From contig CAMBSK010000046.1 in the NCBI GenBank assembly GCA_945870575.1, forward strand, positions 1 through 13,889: 13,889 bases of DNA. The letters run 5' to 3'. A program made the position numbers and the translations under genes. Within the stretch, counting starts at the first letter, position 1. The number at the start of each line of letters is the position of its first letter. Positions 7,925 through 13,889 of the stretch are shown here, in pieces. Under the pieces are notes generated by a model. It worked only from the letters and a program-made list of their open reading frames with translations, had not been told where the DNA came from and made no database searches. The DNA comes from Bordetella parapertussis (lineage in GTDB: Bacteria; Pseudomonadota; Gammaproteobacteria; Burkholderiales; Burkholderiaceae_C).

Positions 7925-8005
7925 GGTGTTCTCCTTGGATTATTTTTTTGACAAAGCGAAAGTGTAGACGCAACAAAAAAACAGGTATTTTAGATTTTAA
8001 GTTAA

Positions 8006-8039
8006 TATATACCCTAATTTTTAGGGGTAATTTTATATA
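8006..8039. promoter_or_regulatory. Inverted repeat before abiEi, putative AbiEi operator
   Basis: CCCTAA (8012-8017) and TTAGGG (8021-8026) form an inverted repeat with a three-base spacer. It is framed by TATATA at 8006-8011 and again at 8034-8039. The element ends 3 bases before the antitoxin ATG, so it must overlap the core promoter or the transcript start. AbiEi antitoxins are known to repress their own operons by binding inverted repeats in the promoter, which makes this a natural operator candidate. The exact -10 and -35 elements are not clear. Confidence 0.5.
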
Positions 8040-8042
8040 CTT

Positions 8043-8588
8043 ATGAAAAAAGTCGCTTTTATTCACAAGCTCGCGGAACTGGATCGCCAAGGGGTCTATG
8101 TGCTTGCCAAACATGAAATCGGAAAGTTATTTCCCCAGGAGAACGAGAAGGCGCTTGAAAAATCGTTACAGCGATTGGTTTCAGACAAACTTTTGCTCCG
8201 AGTGGCTAAGGGAATTTATATCAACCCTTTTGCCGCTTCCAAAAATAGCTGGGCCATCGAAGAAGTTGCAAAAGCCCTAAGGCCGGATAGTTTTTCCTAT
8301 GTCAGTCTCGAATCTATTCTGTCTGAGTACGGCGTTATTTCACAAATACCTATCAATCGAATTACCGTCATGACGACTGGGGCCCGAGGCGTTTTTCAAA
8401 CTCTGCTTGGAATCATCGAATTCACGCACACAAAAAGAAGCCCGGAATCGCTACTGCAAAGAACACTGTTTGATGAAAGACGCCCGCTCAGGGTTGCAAA
8501 AAAAAGCACAGCAGTTCAAGATTTGTACCGCGTAGGGCGCAACACAAACATGATGGATCTCGCGGAATTGGAAGACCTCATCGAATGA
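8043..8588 (+). CDS. abiEi: AbiEi-type antitoxin / autorepressor
   Basis: The 181-residue product is the antitoxin and likely autorepressor of a type IV toxin-antitoxin pair. Residues 1-63 form a winged-helix domain ending in LLRVAKGIYINP, the Gly-x-Tyr turn typical of AbiEi wings. Residues 85-98 (YVSLESILSEYGVI) match the start of the C-terminal domain of AbiEi-like antitoxins. The partner's ATG overlaps its stop in an ATGA at 8585-8588, so the two are translationally coupled. No ribosome site is visible ahead of the ATG at 8043; the leader is extremely AT-rich and translation may start on a leaderless or very short-leader mRNA. Composition is lower in GC than the flanking genes, which suggests acquisition. 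Family assignment rests on motifs plus the AbiEii partner. Confidence 0.85.
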   Translation: MKKVAFIHKLAELDRQGVYVLAKHEIGKLFPQENEKALEKSLQRLVSDKLLLRVAKGIYINPFAASKNSWAIEEVAKALRPDSFSYVSLESILSEYGVISQIPINRITVMTTGARGVFQTLLGIIEFTHTKRSPESLLQRTLFDERRPLRVAKKSTAVQDLYRVGRNTNMMDLAELEDLIE

Positions 8589-9508
8589 GCAAGCAAGATT
8601 TCGACAAACTGGTTGAAAGAGCTATCAAGCAAATGCCTAGCTTGGCATTGATGCGGCCGGTTGTGGAAAAAGAAATATTGCACTATGACATTTTCAATGC
8701 GCTCAACAGCGAAAAAATCCTGGATTCATTGGTATTCCAAGGAGGCACTTCATTGAGATTGTGCAGAGGTTCAAGCAGATTCAGTGAAGACTTGGATTTT
8801 GTCGGCGGAAGGGAATTCAAGCTTGAGCACATGTCGCGAATCAAAGAATGCATAGAAGCACATATCGGGGAAAGATACGGCCTGAATGTGCGGGTTAGAC
8901 CACCTCAAGAACAACGAGTCACTGAAAAAAAGCAAAAAGTCAGCGTTCAAAGTTGGATGGTGACAGTGGAAACGAGGCCGGAAAATTCAGCGCTTCCAAG
9001 CCAGAAAATCAAAATAGAAATTGCGAATACTGTCTCGTACACGAAGGAACCCGTGCCCTTGAAGATAAATTACGATTTTCTGGACTTTAGCCAAACTATT
9101 GCAGTGCCAACTGAATCCGTCTCAGAGGTGCTGGCCGACAAAATTGTGGCTTTTCCCTGTTCGTTGATAGACAAAAATGGCAACGCAGCCGCGGCTCATT
9201 CAGCGCAAATCAGATACCGGGATATTTGGGATATGTCGTGGCTTTTAAAAAACGGAGCGAGCCTGATTCCTGAATTCGTGAATAGCAAAATCAACAATGA
9301 TTACGGTATCAGTCGTTTTGACTTTTTGTTGGAAAACGCTATTCAACGAACTCAGGAGATCGTTAGCAGCAAGCAATTTGTTGACCAAATGAGCCGTTTC
9401 ATTGACGCAGAATCAATGCAAAAATCTGTCAAAGATTCTGCTTTCGTCAAGCAACTCGAAATTGATATCACTTCATTGCTTTCAAACATGCAACTTCATT
9501 TGAAGTAA
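8585..9508 (+). CDS. abiEii: AbiEii-type nucleotidyltransferase toxin
   Basis: This 307-residue protein has the nucleotidyltransferase core of AbiEii/type IV toxins. The GGTSLRL loop sits at residues 53-59. SEDLDF follows at 68-72, with the metal-binding pair Asp69 and Asp71. A third strand, KIKIEIAN, lies at 141-148. Later conserved motifs are EVLADKIVAF (181-190) and RYRDIWD (210-216), which match the conserved Lys and Arg-Asp-x-x-Asp of the family. Characterised relatives transfer nucleotides to cellular targets, arresting growth, and the systems can abort phage infection. All catalytic positions are present, so the toxin looks intact. It overlaps the antitoxin gene by four bases. It ends five bases from the convergent hydrolase gene with no terminator between, so opposing transcripts would meet here. 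Confidence 0.88.
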   Translation: MSKQDFDKLVERAIKQMPSLALMRPVVEKEILHYDIFNALNSEKILDSLVFQGGTSLRLCRGSSRFSEDLDFVGGREFKLEHMSRIKECIEAHIGERYGLNVRVRPPQEQRVTEKKQKVSVQSWMVTVETRPENSALPSQKIKIEIANTVSYTKEPVPLKINYDFLDFSQTIAVPTESVSEVLADKIVAFPCSLIDKNGNAAAAHSAQIRYRDIWDMSWLLKNGASLIPEFVNSKINNDYGISRFDFLLENAIQRTQEIVSSKQFVDQMSRFIDAESMQKSVKDSAFVKQLEIDITSLLSNMQLHLK

Positions 9509-9513
9509 AAAAA

Positions 9514-10773
9514 TCAAGCCAGCGACTGGTAAACCGCTTTCTCGAAGTCATAGAACAAAGGCAGTGCTTTGACATCGGCAAACGGCAGGATTTGGGTGGA
9601 AAGCACGCCGCCCACGCCTTTGGTGCGGTCTATCCAGTAATAGCTGTTTGCCAGTCCGGCCCAAGCCAGGCTGCCTTTGGAGCGGCCGGTCGGTGCTTGT
9701 TCTTCGTTGGTCATGAAGGACAAGCCCCAGCCTTTGGGCACGCCCGGGAAAAACTCGGCGTCGTTAGACGAGCCCTGCCCCGCCGGTTTGAGCATGGTCA
9801 CGCGGATCTTGCCCATGGCATTTTTGGACATCAGTTGTACCGTGGCTTTTTTCAGCACGCGGTTGCCGTTGCCCTGGCCGTCGTTCAAAATCATTTGCAC
9901 AAATTTCAAGTAGTCGCCGGTGGTGGAATACATGCCGCCGCCGCCCATCTCGAACTCGGGCTCTTGGGGAATTTCAAACTCAATGGGCACCAGGCCGTCC
10001 GGCGTGCGTGCGTGCATGCGAGAGAGGCGGGCGCGCATGTCGGCGCTGATTTTGAAAGCGGTGTTAGTCATGCCTAAGGGAGACAGCAGGTTGTCCTGCA
10101 TGTACTGGCCCAGCTTTTGGCCGGTGACGGCTTCGACCATCTTGCCGGCAAAGTCGATGCCGGTGCCGTACTCCCAGCGCTCGCCCGGATCAAACACCAT
10201 GGGCGTGGTCAGCGCGGCGTTCTGGCAGGAAATGATGCCGGGGATGTTTTTCACCTTCATGTACTCACCGATTTGCGGGTTCCAGATGTCATAAGAAAAG
10301 CCGGATGTGTGCGTCAGCAAATGGCGCAGCGTGACCTGGCGCTTGGGCGCACGGGTGATGGGCTGGCCGTTGCTATCAAAGCCGGTCAATACCTTGGATT
10401 CTTTCAACTGCGGCAGAATTTTGCTGGCCGGTGTGTCTAGGTTCAGCTTGCCGCGCTCGACCTGTTGCATGGCCGCGGCGCCTGTCAAGGCCTTGGTCAT
10501 GGAGGCGATCCAGATGATGGTGTCAGGCGTCATCGGGCTGTCTGCACCCATCTGCCGAGTGCCAAAGCCGCCCTCGTAAATGGTGCCGCTGCGGTTGGTG
10601 GCCATGGCGACCACACCGGGCACATCGCCCGCATCGGTGGCAGCCTTCAAAATAGCATCTGCGCTGGCCTTAAGCTTGCTCTCCTGGGCCATGGCTTGAG
10701 GGATGCCCGGCAGAAATGCCATAGCACCGAGTGCACCGGCAGCTTTCAGGTATTGACGACGTGGATTGGTCAT
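9514..10773 (-). CDS. Exported serine hydrolase, beta-lactamase/EstB (family VIII esterase) type
   Basis: The 419-residue product begins with a Tat-like signal: RR at residues 5-6 in PRRQYLK, a hydrophobic core, and a likely cut after AMA at residue 29. The mature enzyme has the serine beta-lactamase fold. The catalytic motif is SMTK (Ser91, Lys94). Tyr202 in WEYGTG is the probable second catalytic residue. The late motif is WAG (371-373), where class C beta-lactamases have KTG and EstB-type esterases have W-G-G. HLLTHTSGFSY (151-161) is the usual conserved stretch. These favour an esterase or related hydrolase over a true beta-lactamase; the substrate is unknown. An AAGGA site precedes the ATG. 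It converges with abiEii and diverges from earP. Confidence 0.9.
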   Translation of the reverse strand: MTNPRRQYLKAAGALGAMAFLPGIPQAMAQESKLKASADAILKAATDAGDVPGVVAMATNRSGTIYEGGFGTRQMGADSPMTPDTIIWIASMTKALTGAAAMQQVERGKLNLDTPASKILPQLKESKVLTGFDSNGQPITRAPKRQVTLRHLLTHTSGFSYDIWNPQIGEYMKVKNIPGIISCQNAALTTPMVFDPGERWEYGTGIDFAGKMVEAVTGQKLGQYMQDNLLSPLGMTNTAFKISADMRARLSRMHARTPDGLVPIEFEIPQEPEFEMGGGGMYSTTGDYLKFVQMILNDGQGNGNRVLKKATVQLMSKNAMGKIRVTMLKPAGQGSSNDAEFFPGVPKGWGLSFMTNEEQAPTGRSKGSLAWAGLANSYYWIDRTKGVGGVLSTQILPFADVKALPLFYDFEKAVYQSLA

Positions 10774-10869
10774 GGGTTGTCCTTGTAACTGTTGAATGTA
10801 AATATCCCGAATGAGATAACCGCTGACATCCTATGGAACAAAGCTAAAAATGACAATGAAATCAATACT

Positions 10870-11970
10870 GTGACACGGGTAATCCATGAAGCCGCTTGGG
10901 CGCTGTTTTGCCGGGTCATAGACAACCACGGCGATCTGGGCGTGTGCTGGCGTCTGGCTTCGCAGCTGGCAACACGGGGCTTGGCGGTAGTTCTGTATGT
11001 GGACGACGCCCGCGCCTTGCGCTGGATGGCACCTTCGGGCTGCAACGGTGTTTCGCTAAAGCCATGGCCGGCAGATGGCGAGGTGTTCACGCCTTCGCAA
11101 GTGCCCGGTGTGGTGATAGAGGCCTTCGGCTGTGAACTGCCTTTGGCTTACCAAGCAGCGATGGCCGCGCGCCCTGCGCCGCCGGTCTGGGTAAATCTGG
11201 AATATTTAAGCTTAGAGGCCAACGCCCAACGCAACCACGGCCTGCCATCGCCAGTGCTCAGCGGCCCGGCCAAGGGCCTGAGCAAATGGTTTTACTACCC
11301 GGGCTGGGGCGAACACAGCGGTGGTTTGTTGACTGGCTATTTGCCTGGCGCTGAGTCACCGCTGTCAACCATTAAGCCTTCATACCGGCCAGCGGAAACC
11401 GCCACACAACTCCAAGAGTTTTCTGGTGCTGCGCCAATGAATATCAGCGTGTTTTGCTACGAACCGGCGGGGCTGGGTTTGTGGCTGGTACAACTTTCTA
11501 AACTGCCGCGCAAGGTGTATTTACACGTCACCGCCGGGCGTGCCACGGCGGCTGTTAAAGAAGCCGCGCTTTCAATGGATGTATCCGGCTTGGGCTTGGA
11601 ATTTCTCGACTACATGAGCCAGCTGGATTACGACAGCTTGTTGGCGGGCATGGACTTGAACCTGGTGCGCGGCGAGGACTCGCTGGTGCGCGCCATGTGC
11701 GCCGGCAAACCGTTTTTATGGCAAATCTACCCGCAGCACGACGGCGCACATTTACCCAAACTGCAAGCCTTTCTGGCCGAAACCGGCGCGCCGCCGGTGG
11801 TGGTGCAAGCGCATCTGGCATGGAACGCTTCTGAGCCGCAGACATTGCCTGAGTTAAGCCCGGCCCATCTGGCCGAATGGTCAGCCTGGGCCGCGCAGTT
11901 ACAAGCCGAATTGGCAATACAAACCGGCCTGACAGAGCGGCTGACAGGCTTTGTGGCGGCAAAAGGCTAA
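10870..11970 (+). CDS. earP: EF-P arginine rhamnosyltransferase EarP
   Basis: EarP transfers rhamnose from dTDP-beta-L-rhamnose to an arginine of elongation factor P. The family signature is clear: WALFCRVIDNHGDLGVCWRLA near the N-terminus, with Asp18 and Asp22 at the positions of the catalytic aspartates, YYPGWGEHSGGLL in the middle, and NLVRGEDSLVRA (RGEDS at 267-271) in the nucleotide-sugar site. The frame is open back to a TTG at 10792, but EarP proteins normally begin only a few residues before the W-x-x-FC motif. The GTG at 10870 gives 366 residues and leaves room for a promoter, so it is preferred; neither start has a good ribosome site. The enzyme's substrate, EF-P, is encoded 33 bases downstream on the same strand. 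Confidence 0.9.
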   Translation: MTRVIHEAAWALFCRVIDNHGDLGVCWRLASQLATRGLAVVLYVDDARALRWMAPSGCNGVSLKPWPADGEVFTPSQVPGVVIEAFGCELPLAYQAAMAARPAPPVWVNLEYLSLEANAQRNHGLPSPVLSGPAKGLSKWFYYPGWGEHSGGLLTGYLPGAESPLSTIKPSYRPAETATQLQEFSGAAPMNISVFCYEPAGLGLWLVQLSKLPRKVYLHVTAGRATAAVKEAALSMDVSGLGLEFLDYMSQLDYDSLLAGMDLNLVRGEDSLVRAMCAGKPFLWQIYPQHDGAHLPKLQAFLAETGAPPVVVQAHLAWNASEPQTLPELSPAHLAEWSAWAAQLQAELAIQTGLTERLTGFVAAKG

Positions 11971-12003
11971 AATAGCCGATTTTGCTCAGCACAAGCACCC
12001 TTT

Positions 12004-12558
12004 ATGAAAACAGCTCAAGAAATCCGCGCAGGTAACGTCATCATGCACGGCAAGGACCCGATGGTCGTTTTGAAAACCGAATACAGCCGTGGCGGACGCA
12101 ACTCGGCCACCGTGCGCATGAAGCTCAAAAGCCTGATCGCCAACTTCGGCACCGAAGTCGTGTTCAAAGCCGACGACAAAATGGATCAGGTCATTCTGGA
12201 GAAAAAAGAATGTACCTATTCCTATTTCGCTGACCCCATGTACGTGTGGATGGACGCTGACTTCAACCAGTACGAAGTCGAAAACGAAAACATGGGCGAC
12301 TCGCTCAACTACCTGGAAGACGGCATGACCGCCGAAGTGGTGTTCTACGACGGCAAGGCCATCTCGGTCGAATTGCCCACCAGCGTGGTGCGCGAAATCA
12401 CCTGGACCGAGCCTGCGGTCAAAGGCGATACATCCGGGAAAGTGCTGAAACCCGCCAAAATCGCCACTGGCTTTGACATCAACGTGCCTATTTTTGTGGC
12501 GCAAGGCGACAAAGTGGAAATCGATACCCGTACCGCTGAATACCGCAAGCGCGTTTAA
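12004..12558 (+). CDS. efp: Translation elongation factor P, rhamnosylated type
   Basis: EF-P binds ribosomes stalled at consecutive prolines and promotes peptide-bond formation. The 184 residues give the standard three domains: KOW-like domain I (1-60), OB domain II (about 65-125) and the C-terminal OB domain with [19 protein letters not shown] and the closing signature [15 protein letters not shown]. In the domain I loop SRGGRNSA the tip residue is Arg32, the residue modified by EarP, rather than the lysine used by the EpmA/EpmB route. That fits earP lying immediately upstream, probably in one operon. The ribosome site is weak. A strong hairpin terminator follows. Confidence 0.98.
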   Translation: MKTAQEIRAGNVIMHGKDPMVVLKTEYSRGGRNSATVRMKLKSLIANFGTEVVFKADDKMDQVILEKKECTYSYFADPMYVWMDADFNQYEVENENMGDSLNYLEDGMTAEVVFYDGKAISVELPTSVVREITWTEPAVKGDTSGKVLKPAKIATGFDINVPIFVAQGDKVEIDTRTAEYRKRV

Positions 12559-12576
12559 AACTGGTTCGCTGAATGC

Positions 12577-12611
12577 AAACCGCCTGTGCCTTTGGGTTCA
12601 GGCGGTTTTTT
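12577..12611 (+). terminator. Rho-independent terminator after efp
   Basis: AACCGCCTG (12578-12586) pairs with CAGGCGGTT (12599-12607) around a 12-base loop, and the 3' arm runs into a tract of six T residues. It lies 19 bases past the efp stop. The facing merR-like gene ends at 12633, so the hairpin could also serve the minus strand, though the T-run on that side is short. Confidence 0.9.
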
Positions 12612-12632
12612 GTTGGGTGGTTGATATTCACA

Positions 12633-13571
12633 TCAAATAACGATACCCTCAATTTCAATCAAGCGGCTCAAGCTTTCTTCAAGAATGACGCGGGCCAAAC
12701 CTGCAGACTCCCCCAGTTGTGCGTGAAGTTGAGCGTCTTTATCGTCCCGGTTGGCGCATTCGCTGCTGTAGCGCTCGAATGCGTTAAGACTGACTATCAA
12801 TTCGGCAAGATGGTTGGGGCACTCACAGGCTATGGTGCTGCTGATACCGACCAAGCGGGCCAGTTGCGCGGCATCAAACCGAGGCGGCACAACCGCTGGG
12901 CGCGCCGTTGCAGCGCTACCCGTTGACGATGGCTTGATAGCAGACAGGCAGGCGCGGTGAATTTCAGCAGCTGTGAAAGCGCCTTTCAAGCAAGGCACGC
13001 CGGCACGCTCCAGTTGAGAGACAGCGGTTTTTGTCCCGAAATTAAAAATAAGCAATGCCGCAGCGCATCCGGTCTGCGCTAAGCTTTGTTGCACCTTGTC
13101 CAAAGACTGATCATTGATCGTCAACAAATCCATGATTAGCACATCTGCGTTTTTCGAGATGACCGGCAATCCGTCAGAGCGAGCCTGATCGATAATTTCA
13201 ATATCGCTGAACTGCATCAGATCACGGCCAACGCGCAGTCTCAAAGACTCATTCATAAAAAGCACGCGACACTTTGACAATTTGCCGGGCTTTTTGCCTG
13301 AGAGCTCGGCACCAGGTGCATTCAACCGCTCTCTTAAAGCATCAATCGATAACTTGGCCAAAGCGCTGACCGGATGGCCTGCGTCCGTCAATTGCTTGAC
13401 CAGCGATATTTTGATGATGTCCGCCTCAGAATAAAGACGCCTGCCCGTGTCGCTTCTTCCGGGCACCACCAGCGCATAACGACGCTCCCAAACGCGCAGG
13501 GTTTCGGTATGGGTTTGCGTGCGCCGGGCCACCACACCTATGGTGTATTGGTAAGTGTGAGTCGAGTCCAT
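12633..13571 (-). CDS. MerR-family transcriptional regulator with unusual C-terminal half
   Basis: The protein (312 residues from the ATG at 13571) has an N-terminal MerR DNA-binding domain: YTIGVVARRT, then ETLRVWERRY and GRRLYSEADIIKISLVKQL. The 'RVWERRY' form is that of the CarH/LitR-like branch. The middle part (RVLFMNESLRLRVGRD to HRACLSAI) looks like an alternating alpha-beta fold. I do not see the E-x-x-H helix or D-x-H-x-x-G motif expected for cobalamin binding. The C-terminus carries a distinct block, ACECPNHLAELIVSLNAFERYS, with two cysteines and a histidine. An upstream GTG at 13631 would add a hydrophobic stretch (FYWFFFTFLTG) that makes no sense before a helix-turn-helix, so the ATG is preferred; no clear ribosome site supports either. 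Target genes and ligand are unknown. Confidence 0.85.
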   Translation of the reverse strand: MDSTHTYQYTIGVVARRTQTHTETLRVWERRYALVVPGRSDTGRRLYSEADIIKISLVKQLTDAGHPVSALAKLSIDALRERLNAPGAELSGKKPGKLSKCRVLFMNESLRLRVGRDLMQFSDIEIIDQARSDGLPVISKNADVLIMDLLTINDQSLDKVQQSLAQTGCAAALLIFNFGTKTAVSQLERAGVPCLKGAFTAAEIHRACLSAIKPSSTGSAATARPAVVPPRFDAAQLARLVGISSTIACECPNHLAELIVSLNAFERYSSECANRDDKDAQLHAQLGESAGLARVILEESLSRLIEIEGIVI

Positions 13572-13626
13572 AGAAATGCCAGTCAAAAAAGTGAAGAAAA
13601 ACCAATAAAACGGTTTGTTTATGATT

Positions 13627-13646
13627 TGCACTAGTTCAACAGTGCA
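13627..13646. promoter_or_regulatory. Inverted repeat near the merR-like transcript start
   Basis: TGCACT and AGTGCA form a perfect 6-base inverted repeat separated by eight bases. It sits just downstream of the extended -10 at 13657-13665, over the expected transcription start. Binding there would block the regulator's own promoter, so it is a candidate autoregulatory operator. Confidence 0.4.
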
Positions 13647-13744
13647 GCTAAAACCAAATATAGCACCAGTCAGTCATGGAGCTTTTTATAAAAAATAATA
13701 AATTAGAATTCATAAAAAAATATCCCCCATAGTTTAAACCGAAA

Positions 13745-13761
13745 TGAACAAGTTTTGTTCA
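13745..13761. promoter_or_regulatory. Palindrome TGAACAA-GTT-TTGTTCA
   Basis: A perfect 7-base inverted repeat with a three-base spacer lies in the AT-rich region about 95 bases upstream of the likely -10 of the MerR-type gene. No T-run follows, so it is not a terminator. It could be an operator for the MerR-type protein or for a regulator of a divergent gene to the right. Confidence 0.4.
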
Positions 13762-13889
13762 GCTATTTTTCAGAAATTATGTGTTTAACCCATGTTTTTT
13801 AGAATTTGTTTAGATTTACTCTTTGCAAAACATATTCATCCGCTAAGATACGTCCACAAGATAAAAATCTTCCCCTTTTTAACAACCTT

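Larger units (their letters stand above)
13572..13889. promoter_or_regulatory. AT-rich upstream region of the MerR-type gene
   Basis: No gene is evident in this 318-base stretch. On the minus strand it holds an extended -10 element, TGCTATATT (13657-13665), that would start a transcript about 78 bases before the regulator ATG. Two inverted repeats lie at 13627-13646 and 13745-13761. An 8-base palindrome GTTTAAAC is at 13732-13739, with GTTTA variants near 13783 and 13807. The rightmost part may also be the promoter region of a divergent gene beyond the window, which MerR-type regulators often control, but I cannot see its start. Confidence 0.45.

Noticed and set aside
7948..7953. TTGACA hexamer on the plus strand upstream of abiEi
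   Set aside because: A perfect -35 match, but no -10-like hexamer lies 16-18 bases downstream, and it sits far from the start of abiEi. It may be chance in a T-rich stretch.
7542..8114. A 190-codon minus-strand open frame spanning the DUF1330 gene and the abiEi start
   Set aside because: It is out of frame with the recognisable DUF1330 protein, crosses the intergenic region and the putative operator, and its translation is arginine-rich low-quality sequence without family features.
10792..10869. N-terminal extension of EarP from a TTG codon
   Set aside because: It would add 26 residues not found in the family and leave only 18 bases between divergent start codons. The GTG at 10870 matches the usual distance to the W-x-x-FC motif.
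13572..13631. N-terminal extension of the MerR-type protein from a GTG
   Set aside because: The extra 20 residues form a hydrophobic segment that does not belong before a MerR helix-turn-helix, and the GTG overlaps an inverted repeat near the expected transcript start.
13858..13871. AAGAT/ATCTT hairpin near the right edge
   Set aside because: The stem is only five AT-rich base pairs, followed by CCCC before the T-run, so it is too weak to call a terminator.

Overview
The window reads as a chromosomal segment of a betaproteobacterium, most likely of the order Burkholderiales. The best evidence is an adjacent earP-efp pair in which EF-P carries arginine at residue 32. That combination marks the rhamnose-modified EF-P branch found in Betaproteobacteria and some Pseudomonas. 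Genus cannot be fixed from the sequence alone. No rRNA, tRNA, CRISPR array, insertion sequence or integrase was seen.

Layout. Positions 1-6160 (minus strand) are the first 2053 codons of one giant repeat adhesin. It has a BapA-type N-terminal prefix, an eight-glycine run and then a long string of cadherin-like, SwmB-like and related beta-sandwich repeats. It runs off the left edge, so its C-terminal secretion signal and any type I secretion genes lie outside. Positions 6161-6424 are its AT-rich upstream region, with a perfect hairpin and the terminator of the next operon. Positions 6425-7924 (minus) hold a two-gene operon: a small DUF1330 protein followed by a class I/II PLP aminotransferase.

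Positions 8043-9508 (plus) hold an AbiEi/AbiEii toxin-antitoxin pair. Its base composition is visibly more AT-rich than its neighbours, and an inverted repeat sits directly before its start codon. This is the one accessory or defence-type module in the window and looks acquired. Positions 9514-10773 (minus) encode an exported serine hydrolase of the beta-lactamase/EstB type with a Tat-like signal. It converges on abiEii with a 5-base gap.

Positions 10870-12558 (plus) are earP and efp, which work as a pair: EarP puts rhamnose on Arg32 of EF-P, and the modified EF-P relieves ribosome stalling at proline runs. A strong hairpin terminator follows efp. Positions 12633-13571 (minus) encode a MerR-type regulator with an unusual C-terminal half. 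Its AT-rich upstream region fills the right end and contains two inverted repeats and an extended -10 element.

I do not see clear evidence of an entirely new system. The points most worth a second look are the adhesin, the AbiE module with its putative operator, and the MerR regulator with its palindromic upstream region.
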